64,000 nt of DNA, taken from assembly GCF_003459505.1 (NCBI RefSeq), contig NZ_QRWD01000002.1, forward strand, positions 103,713 to 167,712, given 5' to 3'. The notes under the pieces were generated by a model. That model did not search any database and had not been told where the DNA came from. It was given only the letters and a program-made list of their open reading frames with translations. A program made the position numbers and the translations under genes. This document shows, one piece after another, positions 8,532 through 18,151 of this stretch (positions are counted from its first letter, which is position 1; the number at the start of each line of letters is the position of its first letter). This stretch comes from Collinsella sp. AF20-14LB. Lineage in GTDB: Bacteria > Actinomycetota > Coriobacteriia > Coriobacteriales > Coriobacteriaceae.

Positions 8532-9434
8532 CTAGCCCGTTACGTAATACCACACGACGGTGTCGCCATTCTTGAGAATGTAATTGCTGCAGGCGGTATT
8601 GGGCGTTTTGCCGTTAACGGAGTACATCCAGCCGCTCGTGCCGCCGTGTTCCTTCTCGGCCAAACCGCCAATCGCGGCAACATAGGTACCATACGACGAA
8701 GGGCGCGCATTGATAGAAAGTCCCAACGCACACAGCGCGTCGTAAGGAGTTGCGCCCTCATTGAAGGTGAACGTGCCGCCAGAAGAGACAGGGTTACCCA
8801 CGGCGCTCGATGTGACCGAGACCGTCACCGTGACGACGTGGCTAGGCTGCTGCGAGCCGCCCTGATCGCCCGTAGAGGCGCCGCCGCCGTTGGATGCAGA
8901 ACCACCGCCGGTCGTCGAGCCAGCGCTCGAAGATGAGCCGTCAGAAGCGCTTGATCCGCCAGTGGACCCAGAATTCTGCGAACCCGATTTATCCCCGGAC
9001 TTCTTGCCGCCTTTGCCTTCGGACTTCTTCTCCTTCGAATCCTTGTCAGACTTCTTGTCCGAAGATTCAGACTTGTCCTTGGAATCAGATTCATCCGAGT
9101 CCTTGGACTCGGAGTCCACAGCGTCAGAAGACGAGGAGCCCGCTGCCTCCGTCTTGCGAGAGGCGGTAGAGCCAGAGCCGGCAACGCTTTTCCCCGCCAC
9201 GGCCCGAGCGATCCAATCGATGGACCAAGCACCGCTGGAAGAAGGTTGGACAAAACCCAGCGACACAACGATCAAGACGATGCAGACGGCCGTCAGGGCG
9301 CCAAAAAGCGCCTTGCGCCGAGGGGCGGACGCCGCCGAAGCGGCGTCCTTTTTCTTTGCATCGTCAAGCTGGATGAACGACGAGTCGGGCTGCTTGGACT
9401 CGGCGTCCTGAGGCTTATTGGACACAGCCCTCAC
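8532..9434 (-). CDS. Membrane-anchored DUF4430 (transcobalamin-like) protein
   Basis: The 300-residue protein has a short cytoplasmic N-terminus. One membrane helix follows at about residues 42-62 (LFGALTAVCIVLIVVSLG). Next is a long Ser/Asp/Lys/Gly-rich linker (about 75-195), then a C-terminal domain ending GTSGWMYSVNG and LKNGDTVVWYYV. That ending is the signature of DUF4430, a family related to the C-terminal domain of transcobalamin and intrinsic factor. The signal-anchor topology places the domain outside the cell on a flexible stalk. The GTG start abuts the stop of the giant DUF4430 gene upstream, so both belong to one cobalamin-riboswitch transcript. Corrinoid binding is an inference. 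Confidence 0.82.
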   Translation of the reverse strand: MRAVSNKPQDAESKQPDSSFIQLDDAKKKDAASAASAPRRKALFGALTAVCIVLIVVSLGFVQPSSSGAWSIDWIARAVAGKSVAGSGSTASRKTEAAGSSSSDAVDSESKDSDESDSKDKSESSDKKSDKDSKEKKSEGKGGKKSGDKSGSQNSGSTGGSSASDGSSSSAGSTTGGGSASNGGGASTGDQGGSQQPSHVVTVTVSVTSSAVGNPVSSGGTFTFNEGATPYDALCALGLSINARPSSYGTYVAAIGGLAEKEHGGTSGWMYSVNGKTPNTACSNYILKNGDTVVWYYVTG

Positions 9435-12400
9435 CTACCGACGCTTGGTAAACACGAACACACCGATGACTGCGAGACCGATCACGCCGGCCGCCACGCC
9501 AACAATGGCGAGCGGGTTGAAGCCAGACTCCTGTGCCGGAGCAGCAGCGGACTTCTTAGCAGCGGTCGTAGCAGACGAGCCCGTATCGGACTTGCCATCC
9601 TTCTTGCCGGACTTATCGGAATCCTTCTTGGAATCCTTATCGTCCTTGGTCTCGGTCGTGGTGGTCGTGGAGACCGGCTTCTGACCCGGCGAGACAGCAC
9701 CGCCGGACTGCTGCCCGTTCGTACCGTTGCCAGAACCGGAGCCGCCATTGCCGCCAGAACCGCCGTTGTTGTCAGCGGCCTTCTTGATCCACTTGGCATA
9801 CAGCGTCATATCAGCCGTCACCGCAACGCTAAAGTCATACGCCTTTGTACAAGCTTCATCGGTGTACCAACCAGCGAAGGTATAGCCCTCGCGCGTCGGA
9901 TCGGTCGGCTTGCTGACAGTCGAGCCCGAAGCGGGGGTCTGACCATTGACCGACGAGCCGCCCTGAGCATCAAACTTGACGCGATGTGCCTGAGATTTCA
10001 CACAGAAGAGATGGCCCGAATCGTTGGTGTAATACAGATTGCCGAACTGATCGCAGACAACCGAGGCCATGCAATAGTTGGCATATCCAGAACCGGGAAC
10101 GAACACCTCGGTTGCCTCGGCATCGCCCAGCTTGTACATGTACACGCCACCGCCGGTAGTGTAGTTAGGCCAATTGCCCTTGGCGCCGTTCAAGGTGAAA
10201 TATACGTACGTCTCGCCATCATGCGTTGAGACGAGCGGCGTGCCCTTGGACTCAAAGCCAAGCTCTTCGCCATCGGCCTTCGTAATCTGCTTCACACTCA
10301 TATCGGAGAGGTCAATGATCGAAAGCAGGCCCTTAGCCTTAGCCTTAGCCTTAGCCTTGGCCTTAGCCTTCCAATTGTTCACGGTTGTCCCGCCAATAAA
10401 AGCATACTTACCACTGAAAACGGGCGTCGAAGTCGAATAAGCGGCAAACTGAACTTTCGCGGCCTCAGTAATGGAACCATCGGAACCAATGGTCAGCTTG
10501 TGCAACGTACCATCGTCGCGCGTAACAGCATATATATAACCGTCATGAACGGTAAGCGCCGAACGGATGTTGCCACCAGACAGCTTAATCGAACCAACAA
10601 GCTTTGACAGATCGGCAGAATACACGCGCACCTGGCCATAGTCGCCGCCAACGACATAGTAGCCATTTACCATCAGGCCGCCAGACCAGTAGTAACCTCC
10701 GTCAGCGACGGAGGCGCTACCGGCGATGGCGCCCGTGTGAATATTGATGCGCCTGACCGTACCGTTTTGCACGTCATTGCCATTGCCAGACCAATAATCA
10801 AGGGTGTTGATATAGACGTAGTCGCCGTCAACGGTCAACGAAGACAGGTTCTGCTTCGTAAATGCATCGGAATACCAAAGCGTCTCAAACGTTTTCGCCG
10901 AAACAGCCTGCAGATAGCCGCCGGAAAGCGGAATCAAAATAATGCCTTGCGCAATAACAGGACGGCAGGTGGTATCCATGGAAGAGCCAAGCTCAAGAGA
11001 TCGCAGAACGGAACCCGTCTCGGGATCAATCTCATTCAGGACAGCATTCCACGTCTTTCCACCCCATACCGAAGCGCCCGTGACAAGGTATACCTTTCCG
11101 TTCGCGACAATGGGGTCAGACGCAGAGGCGCTTGCACCTGCCTTCTGCTGCTCTTCGGTCAGAAGATTAAGTGCCCAAGAAGGCGTATCGGTCTTTGTTG
11201 TAGGCGTAAGGGCGTCCGTCGAGGATCCCGAGCCGCCGTTCGCAAAACCATTCCATGCCGCATCGACATCGGGATGCTCCGTTCCGGGATTGGTAGCAGG
11301 AGCCGTCGAGGGCTTCTGCGTGCCGTCACCCTTAACATAACGGAACTCGACGCAATCGCCGTTCTTGAGGTAGTAGCTCGGAGCACCGACGCTCGCATAC
11401 CCATTGTTTACAAAGAACGACCAGTAGCTGTACGGCGCGGCGCTCGTTGTGCTCAGCACGCGGCCATCGGGCATCGTCGCACTCGTAAGACCCCATGCAT
11501 TTGCTTCGAGGTTCGTGCAACCGGCAGCCGTCATAAGCTGCTCGAGCACCGACTCGGCCGTCGTGTCTTCGTCGGCAGGAAGCGTGAGCTCGGTCAAGGG
11601 CGCCACCGATTGCTCGGTATAATTGCCGTCAGCATCACTTGCGGAAACGCCCGTGACCTTGGCCGTCACCGTAATGGTCTTGCCCTCGTTCGGGTTGTCG
11701 AGCCCCGTCGTTCCCTTGACGTTTACCGTCGCAGAAACATCCAAGCCGGCAAGCACCGCGTAGTCCGAATTGTCGGGATAGCGCTCGGCATAACGGGCAA
11801 AACGCTCACTCTTCAGACGGCCGCTAATTGTGACTTTCGTGTTGTATTCGGGCTGAGTGAAGATAAGGTTCTCATGCGCGATAACCCTCGGTTTGCTCGA
11901 CTTGAGCAAACGATAGGTGTTCTCCGTGCCGCCGGGGAGCTCACTGAACACGAAGCCGTAGTGGCCTGCAGCCTCTTCGGAGGAATAGCACCAGTTAACT
12001 GCATATCCCTGACCGTACACCTTCAACGGCGCATGCAAGTTCCCCGTTACATTGGACGCATCCTGCCCGTCAAGAATACCCTGAGAGAATGTTGACTTTG
12101 CAAGGCTCAGGTGGAACAGCTCGGCATCGAGCTCGTTCTGGTCCTGCGGGGCAATCGCAAAATCGAGGGTCTTACTAGCCGTGACCTCGGCGTTAGACTT
12201 ATCGGTCACCGTGAGGGTGATCTTGGTCTTCGCTGCCTCGGTGCCAGGCAGCGGCTGATAGACCGTGCCCTTGTAACCGTTGAACGTGATGTCATCGGTG
12301 CTGGCGGAGTACTTGACCTCGTAATACTTGCCGTCGATTTTGAGCGTGCTCGTGCGCGGCATCTGCAGGTCGGCGGTCAAGCCGTCCTTGTTGGCGGGCG

Positions 12401-15400
12401 CGTCGGTGCCGGAGTACTTGATGTTGCCGTAGGTAAAGGCCGCATCGACCTTCTCCTGCAGCGCCTTCTTGTCGGCAGCGACCTTCTCGGGATCGCCCTT
12501 GACGGTCACGGTGAAGTCGCGCGAGCCGGCAAGCTTGATGTCGCCGCTCGTAACCGTAACCTTGGCGGTCAGCGTCACGTCGCGATCGCTCGATGCGCGC
12601 GAAACCTTACCCGTCTTATCTTCCCAGCTATACCCAGAAACAAACAGGCGCTCGGTGTCGGAGCTTGTCCATTCAACAGAGAATTTCTTTGCGGAACCCG
12701 CCTTGTACGGAAGCGTGACATTTTGGGTCACGCCATCGGCGGACTCGCCCGCCGCGTAGCCAATCTGCAGGGATTCGGCAGCACTGTCAAGAAGGTCTTG
12801 CAGTTTAGCCTCGTCCCAAGCAACCTGCACCGACTTGTTGGGCAGGTAATACTCGGTCTTGCCATCACGTGACAGTTCAAACGCCACATCGGCGCTACGC
12901 AGACCGTCGATGTTGTAACCGGTGTAGTCGTTGGGGTCAATGAAGAAGAACGTCACATCGCCGTTGGTCTTATCCTGGGCGTCGGAGATGCCGACCGTGG
13001 CCTTGGCGTCCTCTGCCTTAAAGGCAACGCCGTCCTCGGAGACCTTGACGTCAATATCGGTGAAGCCCAAATCGGCAAGCTGCGCCTTCAGCGCATCATT
13101 GACGTTGCCGCCCTTGGCGCTGTAATCAACAGCGATCTGCTTATTGGCATCGTTGAGCTTTTGGACTGCAGCCTCAAGCGAGCCCGCGGCGATAACCTTG
13201 TTGGTGGAGACGAGCTCGACCGTCGAGCCTCCGCTCGTGGCGACAGCCTTCAGATACTTGCCCGTGGCTGAAGCCGAAACCGTCGCCTCGGCGCCCGACA
13301 TATCGGGCAGCAGCGTCCAGTCAGCCGCCGGAGCCTTCGCATCGTCTGCCGCATACCAGGCAACAGTCGCCTGGTCGGTGACATCGATGCCATTGGTGGC
13401 CGAACCGTCGGCGCGCTTGGCCTGCGCCGTCGCCTTAACGCTATCGCCCGAGACGAGATGGGTCGATTCGCTATTGATCTGCGGCGTAGTGGTCACGCGC
13501 AACAGGTTATACTCCCCCGCCGCGGTAACGCTATCGGACGAAACCCATTCAACCGTGTTGTCGAGAGCGCTCGCCGTAACTTTGATGCGCTTGCCAACAA
13601 GCGCGTCCGAAATGGTCAGGCTGCCATCGGTCGTATCGATGCCGTCGGAGAGCTCGGTCCATTCGGCATCGCCCTCGCCCTTGGCATACCACGCCATGGT
13701 GAGCTCGGCATCGTCGGGCACGTCCTTGGTCGAGCCCGACCAGCTACCCGGAACCTGCACGCTCGGTGTGATCTTTGAGCCCACGCTGAGCGTAACGTTC
13801 TTATCGGCAAGCTCAATGCCCGCCAGCTTGTACTGGCCCTTAAGCGTCACGGGGCCGAGCGGGGCAACGGACTGCGTGCCGCCGTAGGAGCTCTTCTTCT
13901 GCGTGCTGGAGACAGTATTTTCGCTCGTCACCTTCACGCGCAGGTACTTGCCGGCATAGGCGGCGTCAACGGTATAGGCGGTCTCGGTAGCACCGGGGAT
14001 ATCGGTATAGGCGGAGTCGTAGCTCGAGCTGCTGTTTGCATACTGCCACTGGTAGGTCACGTTATCGGTGCGGTCGATATAGTGATAGTTGGAGCCGTCC
14101 TTTTTGCGCACCTTAGTCTTGAGCGTATCGCCTACGCGCACGCCATTGGTAGCGGGAGAACCCTCGAACTGCACGTCGTAAAGCTCAACTTGGCCAGCGA
14201 CGGAAACGGGACCCACCGCATAGTACGGCTTCTGCTCGCCATAGCCGCCGTTGGCCTTGGCCACGACGTAGTAGCCCTTAAGGGCGGCGGTCACCGTCAG
14301 GGTGTTACCGGTCTCACCCTTGATAGGCGTGTCGCACTTGCTTGCGGTGTTCGAGGTGCCCTTATACCACTGCCACGTGACATGCGAATCGGCGGTAACG
14401 TCGGTGGAACCCGCCTTGGCGGTCGCCGTAATCGTAGAACCAACCTCGACTTTGCCCGAAGTCGGGCTCATAGTCACGCTCGTAACATTAATTGAACCGG
14501 TAGCCGCAACGAGAGCGCCCGTGTTGTTGGCCATGCTCGAAGAGCCGATCTTCGAGGACACCTTGCACTTGAGGTACTTGCCACCTAAAGCGTCGGTAAG
14601 CTCGAGGGTCTCACCCGTGGCACCCGCAATGTCGGTATACGTGCCACTCTTGGTGTCAGAGCTCTGCCACTGATAGTTGAGCTTGCTCGCGTCGACGAAC
14701 GCGCCGTACGCGCCGCCCTTCTCCTTAGCGCGGGCCTTAGCGGTATCCCCCACCGCAAAGACGCTCGTATCGTCCTTGGTATTGATGATGGACACGGCCG
14801 AAATCTCGACCGCACCGGCCTGTTTGACCTTGCTGGAAGTGGTCTTGTTCACCGTGTTGACGCCAGCGTTGGCCTCGACCCTGATGTACTTGCCCTCAAG
14901 GTCGTCGCCCACCACGAGCGAAGCACCCGTCTTGCCCTCGATCTTGGTAAAGCCCGAGTACTGCGAGGTGGATGCGGACCACGTGTAGGTAACCTTGGCG
15001 TCGGCGGGGGCTTGCTGATAATAGCTTATGTACGGAGTCGCCGTCAGGGTGTCGCCTATGCTCGGCGTGTCGCTACTCAGCTTGACGTTGTTAAGCTCCA
15101 TCTGCCCGGCACCCAGCACGGGACCGGGGATGTTGTTGGCATTGATACCCGAGCCGGAAGAAACGGACGGACCATAGTAGTCCTTGCCATCAACCGTTAC
15201 CCTGCAGATGAAGTATTTGCCTTCCATCGCGGCGGTGACGGTGAGCGACTGCTCGTGGCCTACGACCTCGGTGTAGTCGGCGACATTGCTGCTGGCCCTG
15301 GTCGTGCCGGCGAGCCAGGTGTAAGTCCAGGTGCCGGGATTGGCAACGGACTCAGTCGAAGTGCCGTACCAGTCGTCCTCGACCTCATCGTACATATTTG

Positions 15401-15914
15401 CCCAAAGCGTCTCACCGGCCTTGAGCGCGCCCGACTTCGTGGAATAGGAGCTGTCCTTATCCTTGGTATCCTGGATGAAGACCTTGGCCTCGCTCGAAAG
15501 CGTTGTGGCAGACGCGGCGGCAACGGCGTTCTTCTGCTCCGAAGCAGCAGGCGTCGCAGCAGAGTTCTCGGACTCAGTCGCGTTGCCTGCGGCGGTGTCG
15601 GCACCATTCGCGGCACTCGCAGTTGCGCCCTGATCTGCGCCGGCGTCATCGGCAGCAGCGCTCGCCGCCGCACTGTTCGCGCCGGTGTCGGCAGCGGTGC
15701 CATCGTCGGCCGCCGCGCCCTCGCCGCCCGTCGCAGCCTGCGCCACGGCCTCGGCAATGCCCTCGGCGGCCTCGGCCCAAAGTTGCGCCGGCGTGGTGCC
15801 AAAAGCCATGGCAAAAGCCAGGAACGCCACCAGACCGCGCTTGGCTACGCCACGGGCAATCGCTCCATACGGACGCCACGAGGCGCGCTGGCACTCGTCC
15901 TCAAACATATCCAT
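9435..15914 (-). CDS. Giant (2159 aa) surface protein: Ig-like repeats, DUF4430, beta-propeller, InlB repeat, TM anchor
   Basis: The ATG at 15914 is chosen because TAGGAGA lies just upstream and a signal peptide follows (core GLVAFLAFAMAFG, residues 27-40). The domain order is as follows. An Ala/Thr-rich linker comes first. About seven Ig-like repeats of roughly 100 residues (140-900) come next, each ending in a GKYL+VxA-type strand. A longer beta-rich region of atypical Ig type runs to about 1420. DUF4430 follows (about 1425-1530; WSFFVNNGYASV and YYLKNGDCVEFRYV). A PQQ-like beta-propeller occupies about 1600-1970, and an InlB/Listeria-Bacteroides repeat (EGYTFAGWYTD) about 1980-2045. A Gly/Ser/Lys linker and a terminal helix ending FTKRR complete it. 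No LPXTG is seen, so anchoring is by the helix. A cobalamin riboswitch precedes it. Confidence 0.85.
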   Translation of the reverse strand: MDMFEDECQRASWRPYGAIARGVAKRGLVAFLAFAMAFGTTPAQLWAEAAEGIAEAVAQAATGGEGAAADDGTAADTGANSAAASAAADDAGADQGATASAANGADTAAGNATESENSAATPAASEQKNAVAAASATTLSSEAKVFIQDTKDKDSSYSTKSGALKAGETLWANMYDEVEDDWYGTSTESVANPGTWTYTWLAGTTRASSNVADYTEVVGHEQSLTVTAAMEGKYFICRVTVDGKDYYGPSVSSGSGINANNIPGPVLGAGQMELNNVKLSSDTPSIGDTLTATPYISYYQQAPADAKVTYTWSASTSQYSGFTKIEGKTGASLVVGDDLEGKYIRVEANAGVNTVNKTTSSKVKQAGAVEISAVSIINTKDDTSVFAVGDTAKARAKEKGGAYGAFVDASKLNYQWQSSDTKSGTYTDIAGATGETLELTDALGGKYLKCKVSSKIGSSSMANNTGALVAATGSINVTSVTMSPTSGKVEVGSTITATAKAGSTDVTADSHVTWQWYKGTSNTASKCDTPIKGETGNTLTVTAALKGYYVVAKANGGYGEQKPYYAVGPVSVAGQVELYDVQFEGSPATNGVRVGDTLKTKVRKKDGSNYHYIDRTDNVTYQWQYANSSSSYDSAYTDIPGATETAYTVDAAYAGKYLRVKVTSENTVSSTQKKSSYGGTQSVAPLGPVTLKGQYKLAGIELADKNVTLSVGSKITPSVQVPGSWSGSTKDVPDDAELTMAWYAKGEGDAEWTELSDGIDTTDGSLTISDALVGKRIKVTASALDNTVEWVSSDSVTAAGEYNLLRVTTTPQINSESTHLVSGDSVKATAQAKRADGSATNGIDVTDQATVAWYAADDAKAPAADWTLLPDMSGAEATVSASATGKYLKAVATSGGSTVELVSTNKVIAAGSLEAAVQKLNDANKQIAVDYSAKGGNVNDALKAQLADLGFTDIDVKVSEDGVAFKAEDAKATVGISDAQDKTNGDVTFFFIDPNDYTGYNIDGLRSADVAFELSRDGKTEYYLPNKSVQVAWDEAKLQDLLDSAAESLQIGYAAGESADGVTQNVTLPYKAGSAKKFSVEWTSSDTERLFVSGYSWEDKTGKVSRASSDRDVTLTAKVTVTSGDIKLAGSRDFTVTVKGDPEKVAADKKALQEKVDAAFTYGNIKYSGTDAPANKDGLTADLQMPRTSTLKIDGKYYEVKYSASTDDITFNGYKGTVYQPLPGTEAAKTKITLTVTDKSNAEVTASKTLDFAIAPQDQNELDAELFHLSLAKSTFSQGILDGQDASNVTGNLHAPLKVYGQGYAVNWCYSSEEAAGHYGFVFSELPGGTENTYRLLKSSKPRVIAHENLIFTQPEYNTKVTISGRLKSERFARYAERYPDNSDYAVLAGLDVSATVNVKGTTGLDNPNEGKTITVTAKVTGVSASDADGNYTEQSVAPLTELTLPADEDTTAESVLEQLMTAAGCTNLEANAWGLTSATMPDGRVLSTTSAAPYSYWSFFVNNGYASVGAPSYYLKNGDCVEFRYVKGDGTQKPSTAPATNPGTEHPDVDAAWNGFANGGSGSSTDALTPTTKTDTPSWALNLLTEEQQKAGASASASDPIVANGKVYLVTGASVWGGKTWNAVLNEIDPETGSVLRSLELGSSMDTTCRPVIAQGIILIPLSGGYLQAVSAKTFETLWYSDAFTKQNLSSLTVDGDYVYINTLDYWSGNGNDVQNGTVRRINIHTGAIAGSASVADGGYYWSGGLMVNGYYVVGGDYGQVRVYSADLSKLVGSIKLSGGNIRSALTVHDGYIYAVTRDDGTLHKLTIGSDGSITEAAKVQFAAYSTSTPVFSGKYAFIGGTTVNNWKAKAKAKAKAKAKGLLSIIDLSDMSVKQITKADGEELGFESKGTPLVSTHDGETYVYFTLNGAKGNWPNYTTGGGVYMYKLGDAEATEVFVPGSGYANYCMASVVCDQFGNLYYTNDSGHLFCVKSQAHRVKFDAQGGSSVNGQTPASGSTVSKPTDPTREGYTFAGWYTDEACTKAYDFSVAVTADMTLYAKWIKKAADNNGGSGGNGGSGSGNGTNGQQSGGAVSPGQKPVSTTTTTETKDDKDSKKDSDKSGKKDGKSDTGSSATTAAKKSAAAPAQESGFNPLAIVGVAAGVIGLAVIGVFVFTKRR
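10331..10370. repeat. Hexanucleotide microsatellite (CCTTAG)n inside the giant gene
   Basis: Six full CCTTAG-type units (one is CCTTGG) plus a partial unit lie in tandem. They encode an alternating Lys-Ala run within the beta-propeller (WKAKAKA...KG). Copy-number change by slippage would keep the reading frame. Confidence 0.9.
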
Positions 15915-16055
15915 TTGTCTCCTACTGTCTGCACTTGGAGCATTGCCCAGCGGCTGCCCCACGTCATCGCGCACATTGTGCTCGAGTACCCCCATCGGGG
16001 TCCCCCTTCCCTCCAGAGCCCAACGCGTACCGGCGGCTTGCGCCGCGGCCGCGTA

Positions 16056-16232
16056 CAAGATGGGAGGCGATCCGACTTAACCTTACCGACCCGGGCGCGC
16101 CGTCCGATCTGCAACGCGACCATCCCGGGCCAAGAGGAATTACGGTTACTGGTACAGCCGGGGACTTGCACCCCGATTCTCCCAAACGCACAGGAAAACC
16201 GCGCATTCGTGCGTCTCCGCACCACCATCTAG
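16056..16232 (-). ncRNA. Cobalamin riboswitch upstream of the giant DUF4430 gene
   Basis: Read on the minus strand, the leader contains the class's conserved blocks in order. GGGAGAATCGGGGTGCAAGT, with its C-rich partner (16158-16184), matches the GGTGMAAATCC hairpin. CTGTACCAGTAACCGTAA (16140-16157) matches the CTGTcCCCGCaACTGTAA junction. AAGTCGGATCGCCTCCC (16062-16078) matches the B12 box AGTCaGgAgACCtGCC. The element starts just after a promoter at 16240-16268 and ends about 140 nt before the start codon. Repression of the DUF4430 operon when cobalamin is plentiful is expected from the class. Confidence 0.85.
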
Positions 16233-16239
16233 GCCATCG

Positions 16240-16268
16240 ATTATTACTGTCGATATGGTAGCACGCAA
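16240..16268 (-). promoter_or_regulatory. Promoter of the riboswitch-DUF4430 operon
   Basis: On the minus strand, TTGCGT (16268-16263) is separated by 17 bp from AATAAT (16245-16240). Transcription would start near 16233, right at the 5' end of the riboswitch. Confidence 0.55.
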
Positions 16269-16379
16269 AAGGGGCCCGCACACAGGCGAAGCCCAAGGTA
16301 AAAGCTATGGTTTGCGATAGAAAAGGGCGGGGATGGAGTGCCGAGCAAAATAACCCGTTTCCCCGACCCCGGGAAATCG

Positions 16380-18143
16380 TTAATGCTTGCCGCCGTGACT
16401 GTTGCGCCAGATCTCGCGGCCCAGCATCAGCGCCAGCACCAACGCACTCACGTAGCCCATAAAGCCAATGACCGGGATACCAAACACAACCGGCTCGATG
16501 CGCGCGTAGTACACCACCGACGAACCGATAAACAGACCGGCGACCACAATTGCCATCGACATGCGGTCGATAATTCCACCCAGCTGCCGCAGTGCCTTGT
16601 CGCTGCTCATGATCTGCGTGTTCACCTTAAGCTGGCCGCGCGTGAGCATGCGCGACGCCAAGCCCAGATACTCGGCCGCCTCGAGTGAGCCTTTTGCCGC
16701 GCGATAGCTGCTGGCGGCAAGATCGCGCCCCATTTCGCGGACGCGCGCATAGGTGCTCTTCTCGTTTTTGATGTGCGTCTGGATAATCTGGATCATGTTG
16801 ACGTTGGGCATGTACTCGGTCAGCAGGCCCTCGAGCGTCACCATGCCGCGCGCGAACATCGTCACCACACTCGGCAGCTCAACGTCGTTTTTGCGCGCCA
16901 GATTGAGCAGCGAGGTCAAAAACTCGCCGATATCCAGGTCCTTAAGATCGAGCCCCGCAAAGTCGGCGACAATAAAGTCCAAGTCGGACAAAAAGGCCGA
17001 ATGGTCGAGCTCGGCAGAATCGCCGCGCGTCACGGCAAAGCGCATAAGCGAATCCTTGAGCTTGGGGACGTCACCCTCGGCCACGGCGAAAATCATGTCC
17101 TTGACGATACCGCGGTCGTGACTCGACATGCGCCCGACCATGCCCAGGTCGATAAAGTAGACGATGCCGTCCTTGAGGATAATGTTTCCCGCATGCGGGT
17201 CCGCATGGAAAAAGCCGTCGTCGAGCACCTGCGTCGAGTAGTCCTCGACGATCGCGGCGCCGATCTTTTCCAGGTCATAGCCCTCGGCCACCAGGCGCTC
17301 GGGATCGGCAATCGAGATGCCGTCAATGTAGTCCATAACCACGACGTGTTCGGTGCAAAGGTCCAAGTAGGATTTGGGACACGACACGCCATGCACGCTC
17401 TTATGGAACTCATAGAAATCGTTGAGGTTTTTGGCCTCGGCCAAAAAGTTGGTTTCCTCGCGAAACGAGGTCCACAGTTCCTCGACCACGCCGTGCAGGT
17501 CAACAAACTGGTCGGTGTTGACGAACTTGGAAACGATGCGCACCACCGAGCGAATGATGTCGATGTCCTGAGCCATCACCTGCTGCGCGCCGGGGCGCTG
17601 CACCTTAACGGCCACGTCCTCGCCGGTCACCAGGCGGGCGCGGTGCACCTGCGCGAGCGACGCGCTTCCGAGCGGGTTGGGGTCGATCGCGTCGAACATC
17701 TGCCCCAGGCGCTGGCCGTATTCCTCTTCTAGACACCGGAGCACTACCTCATACGGCACCGGCTCTACGTCGGAGCGCAGGCGACGCAGCTCGTCGCAAA
17801 ACCGCTGCGGCAAAATCTCGGAGCGGTTCGCCAGGATCTGCCCCATCTTGACGAACATGGGGCCGAGCTCTTCGAGCAGACGACGCAGGCGCACCGGCGT
17901 GAGGTTATCCCACACGCGATACTTTTTGATCAGGCGAACGATCTGACCGATGCGTTCGCGGCGGCCCGCCGGCGTGAGCTGATACTCCTCGTCCGGCGCC
18001 ATCGCGTCGGGCTCCTCGGGGACCATATCGACAGCGCGCGGCTTCTTGCGAGCGCCCGAGACGGCGGCATCGACCTCGTCGACAACCGCCGCCTCGTCAC
18101 CTAAGGGATCTAGATTGTTGTAATCGGTGGTGGAATCTGCCAT
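16380..18143 (-). CDS. UbiB/ABC1 (AarF) family protein-kinase-like membrane protein
   Basis: A 587-residue atypical kinase-like protein. The family's KxGQ signature is in FVKMGQILANRSEILP (about residues 97-112). The Ala-rich nucleotide loop SASLAQVH lies near residue 158. The catalytic FFHADPHAGNI segment is near 310 and the metal-binding DLGMVG follows. Two hydrophobic segments close the protein (about residues 525-575). UbiB proteins support isoprenoid quinone synthesis or lipid handling in other bacteria; the substrate here is unknown. The next gene upstream ends 8 bp away, so the two are likely one transcript. Confidence 0.9.
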   Translation of the reverse strand: MADSTTDYNNLDPLGDEAAVVDEVDAAVSGARKKPRAVDMVPEEPDAMAPDEEYQLTPAGRRERIGQIVRLIKKYRVWDNLTPVRLRRLLEELGPMFVKMGQILANRSEILPQRFCDELRRLRSDVEPVPYEVVLRCLEEEYGQRLGQMFDAIDPNPLGSASLAQVHRARLVTGEDVAVKVQRPGAQQVMAQDIDIIRSVVRIVSKFVNTDQFVDLHGVVEELWTSFREETNFLAEAKNLNDFYEFHKSVHGVSCPKSYLDLCTEHVVVMDYIDGISIADPERLVAEGYDLEKIGAAIVEDYSTQVLDDGFFHADPHAGNIILKDGIVYFIDLGMVGRMSSHDRGIVKDMIFAVAEGDVPKLKDSLMRFAVTRGDSAELDHSAFLSDLDFIVADFAGLDLKDLDIGEFLTSLLNLARKNDVELPSVVTMFARGMVTLEGLLTEYMPNVNMIQIIQTHIKNEKSTYARVREMGRDLAASSYRAAKGSLEAAEYLGLASRMLTRGQLKVNTQIMSSDKALRQLGGIIDRMSMAIVVAGLFIGSSVVYYARIEPVVFGIPVIGFMGYVSALVLALMLGREIWRNSHGGKH

Positions 18144-18151
18144 CTGCGCTA

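Noticed and set aside
8880..9180. Repetitive Ser/Asp/Lys codons suggesting a DNA repeat or CRISPR
   Set aside because: Irregular low-complexity coding for a protein stalk. There are no regular spacers; no CRISPR array was seen anywhere in the window.
10737..12095. 452-codon plus-strand frame within the giant surface-protein gene
   Set aside because: Antisense shadow. The minus-strand frame has continuous domain structure.
15915..16058. Longer start for the giant gene (GTG/ATG codons up to 16058)
   Set aside because: That extension lies in the riboswitch leader. The ATG at 15914 has a ribosome-binding site and is followed directly by the signal peptide.
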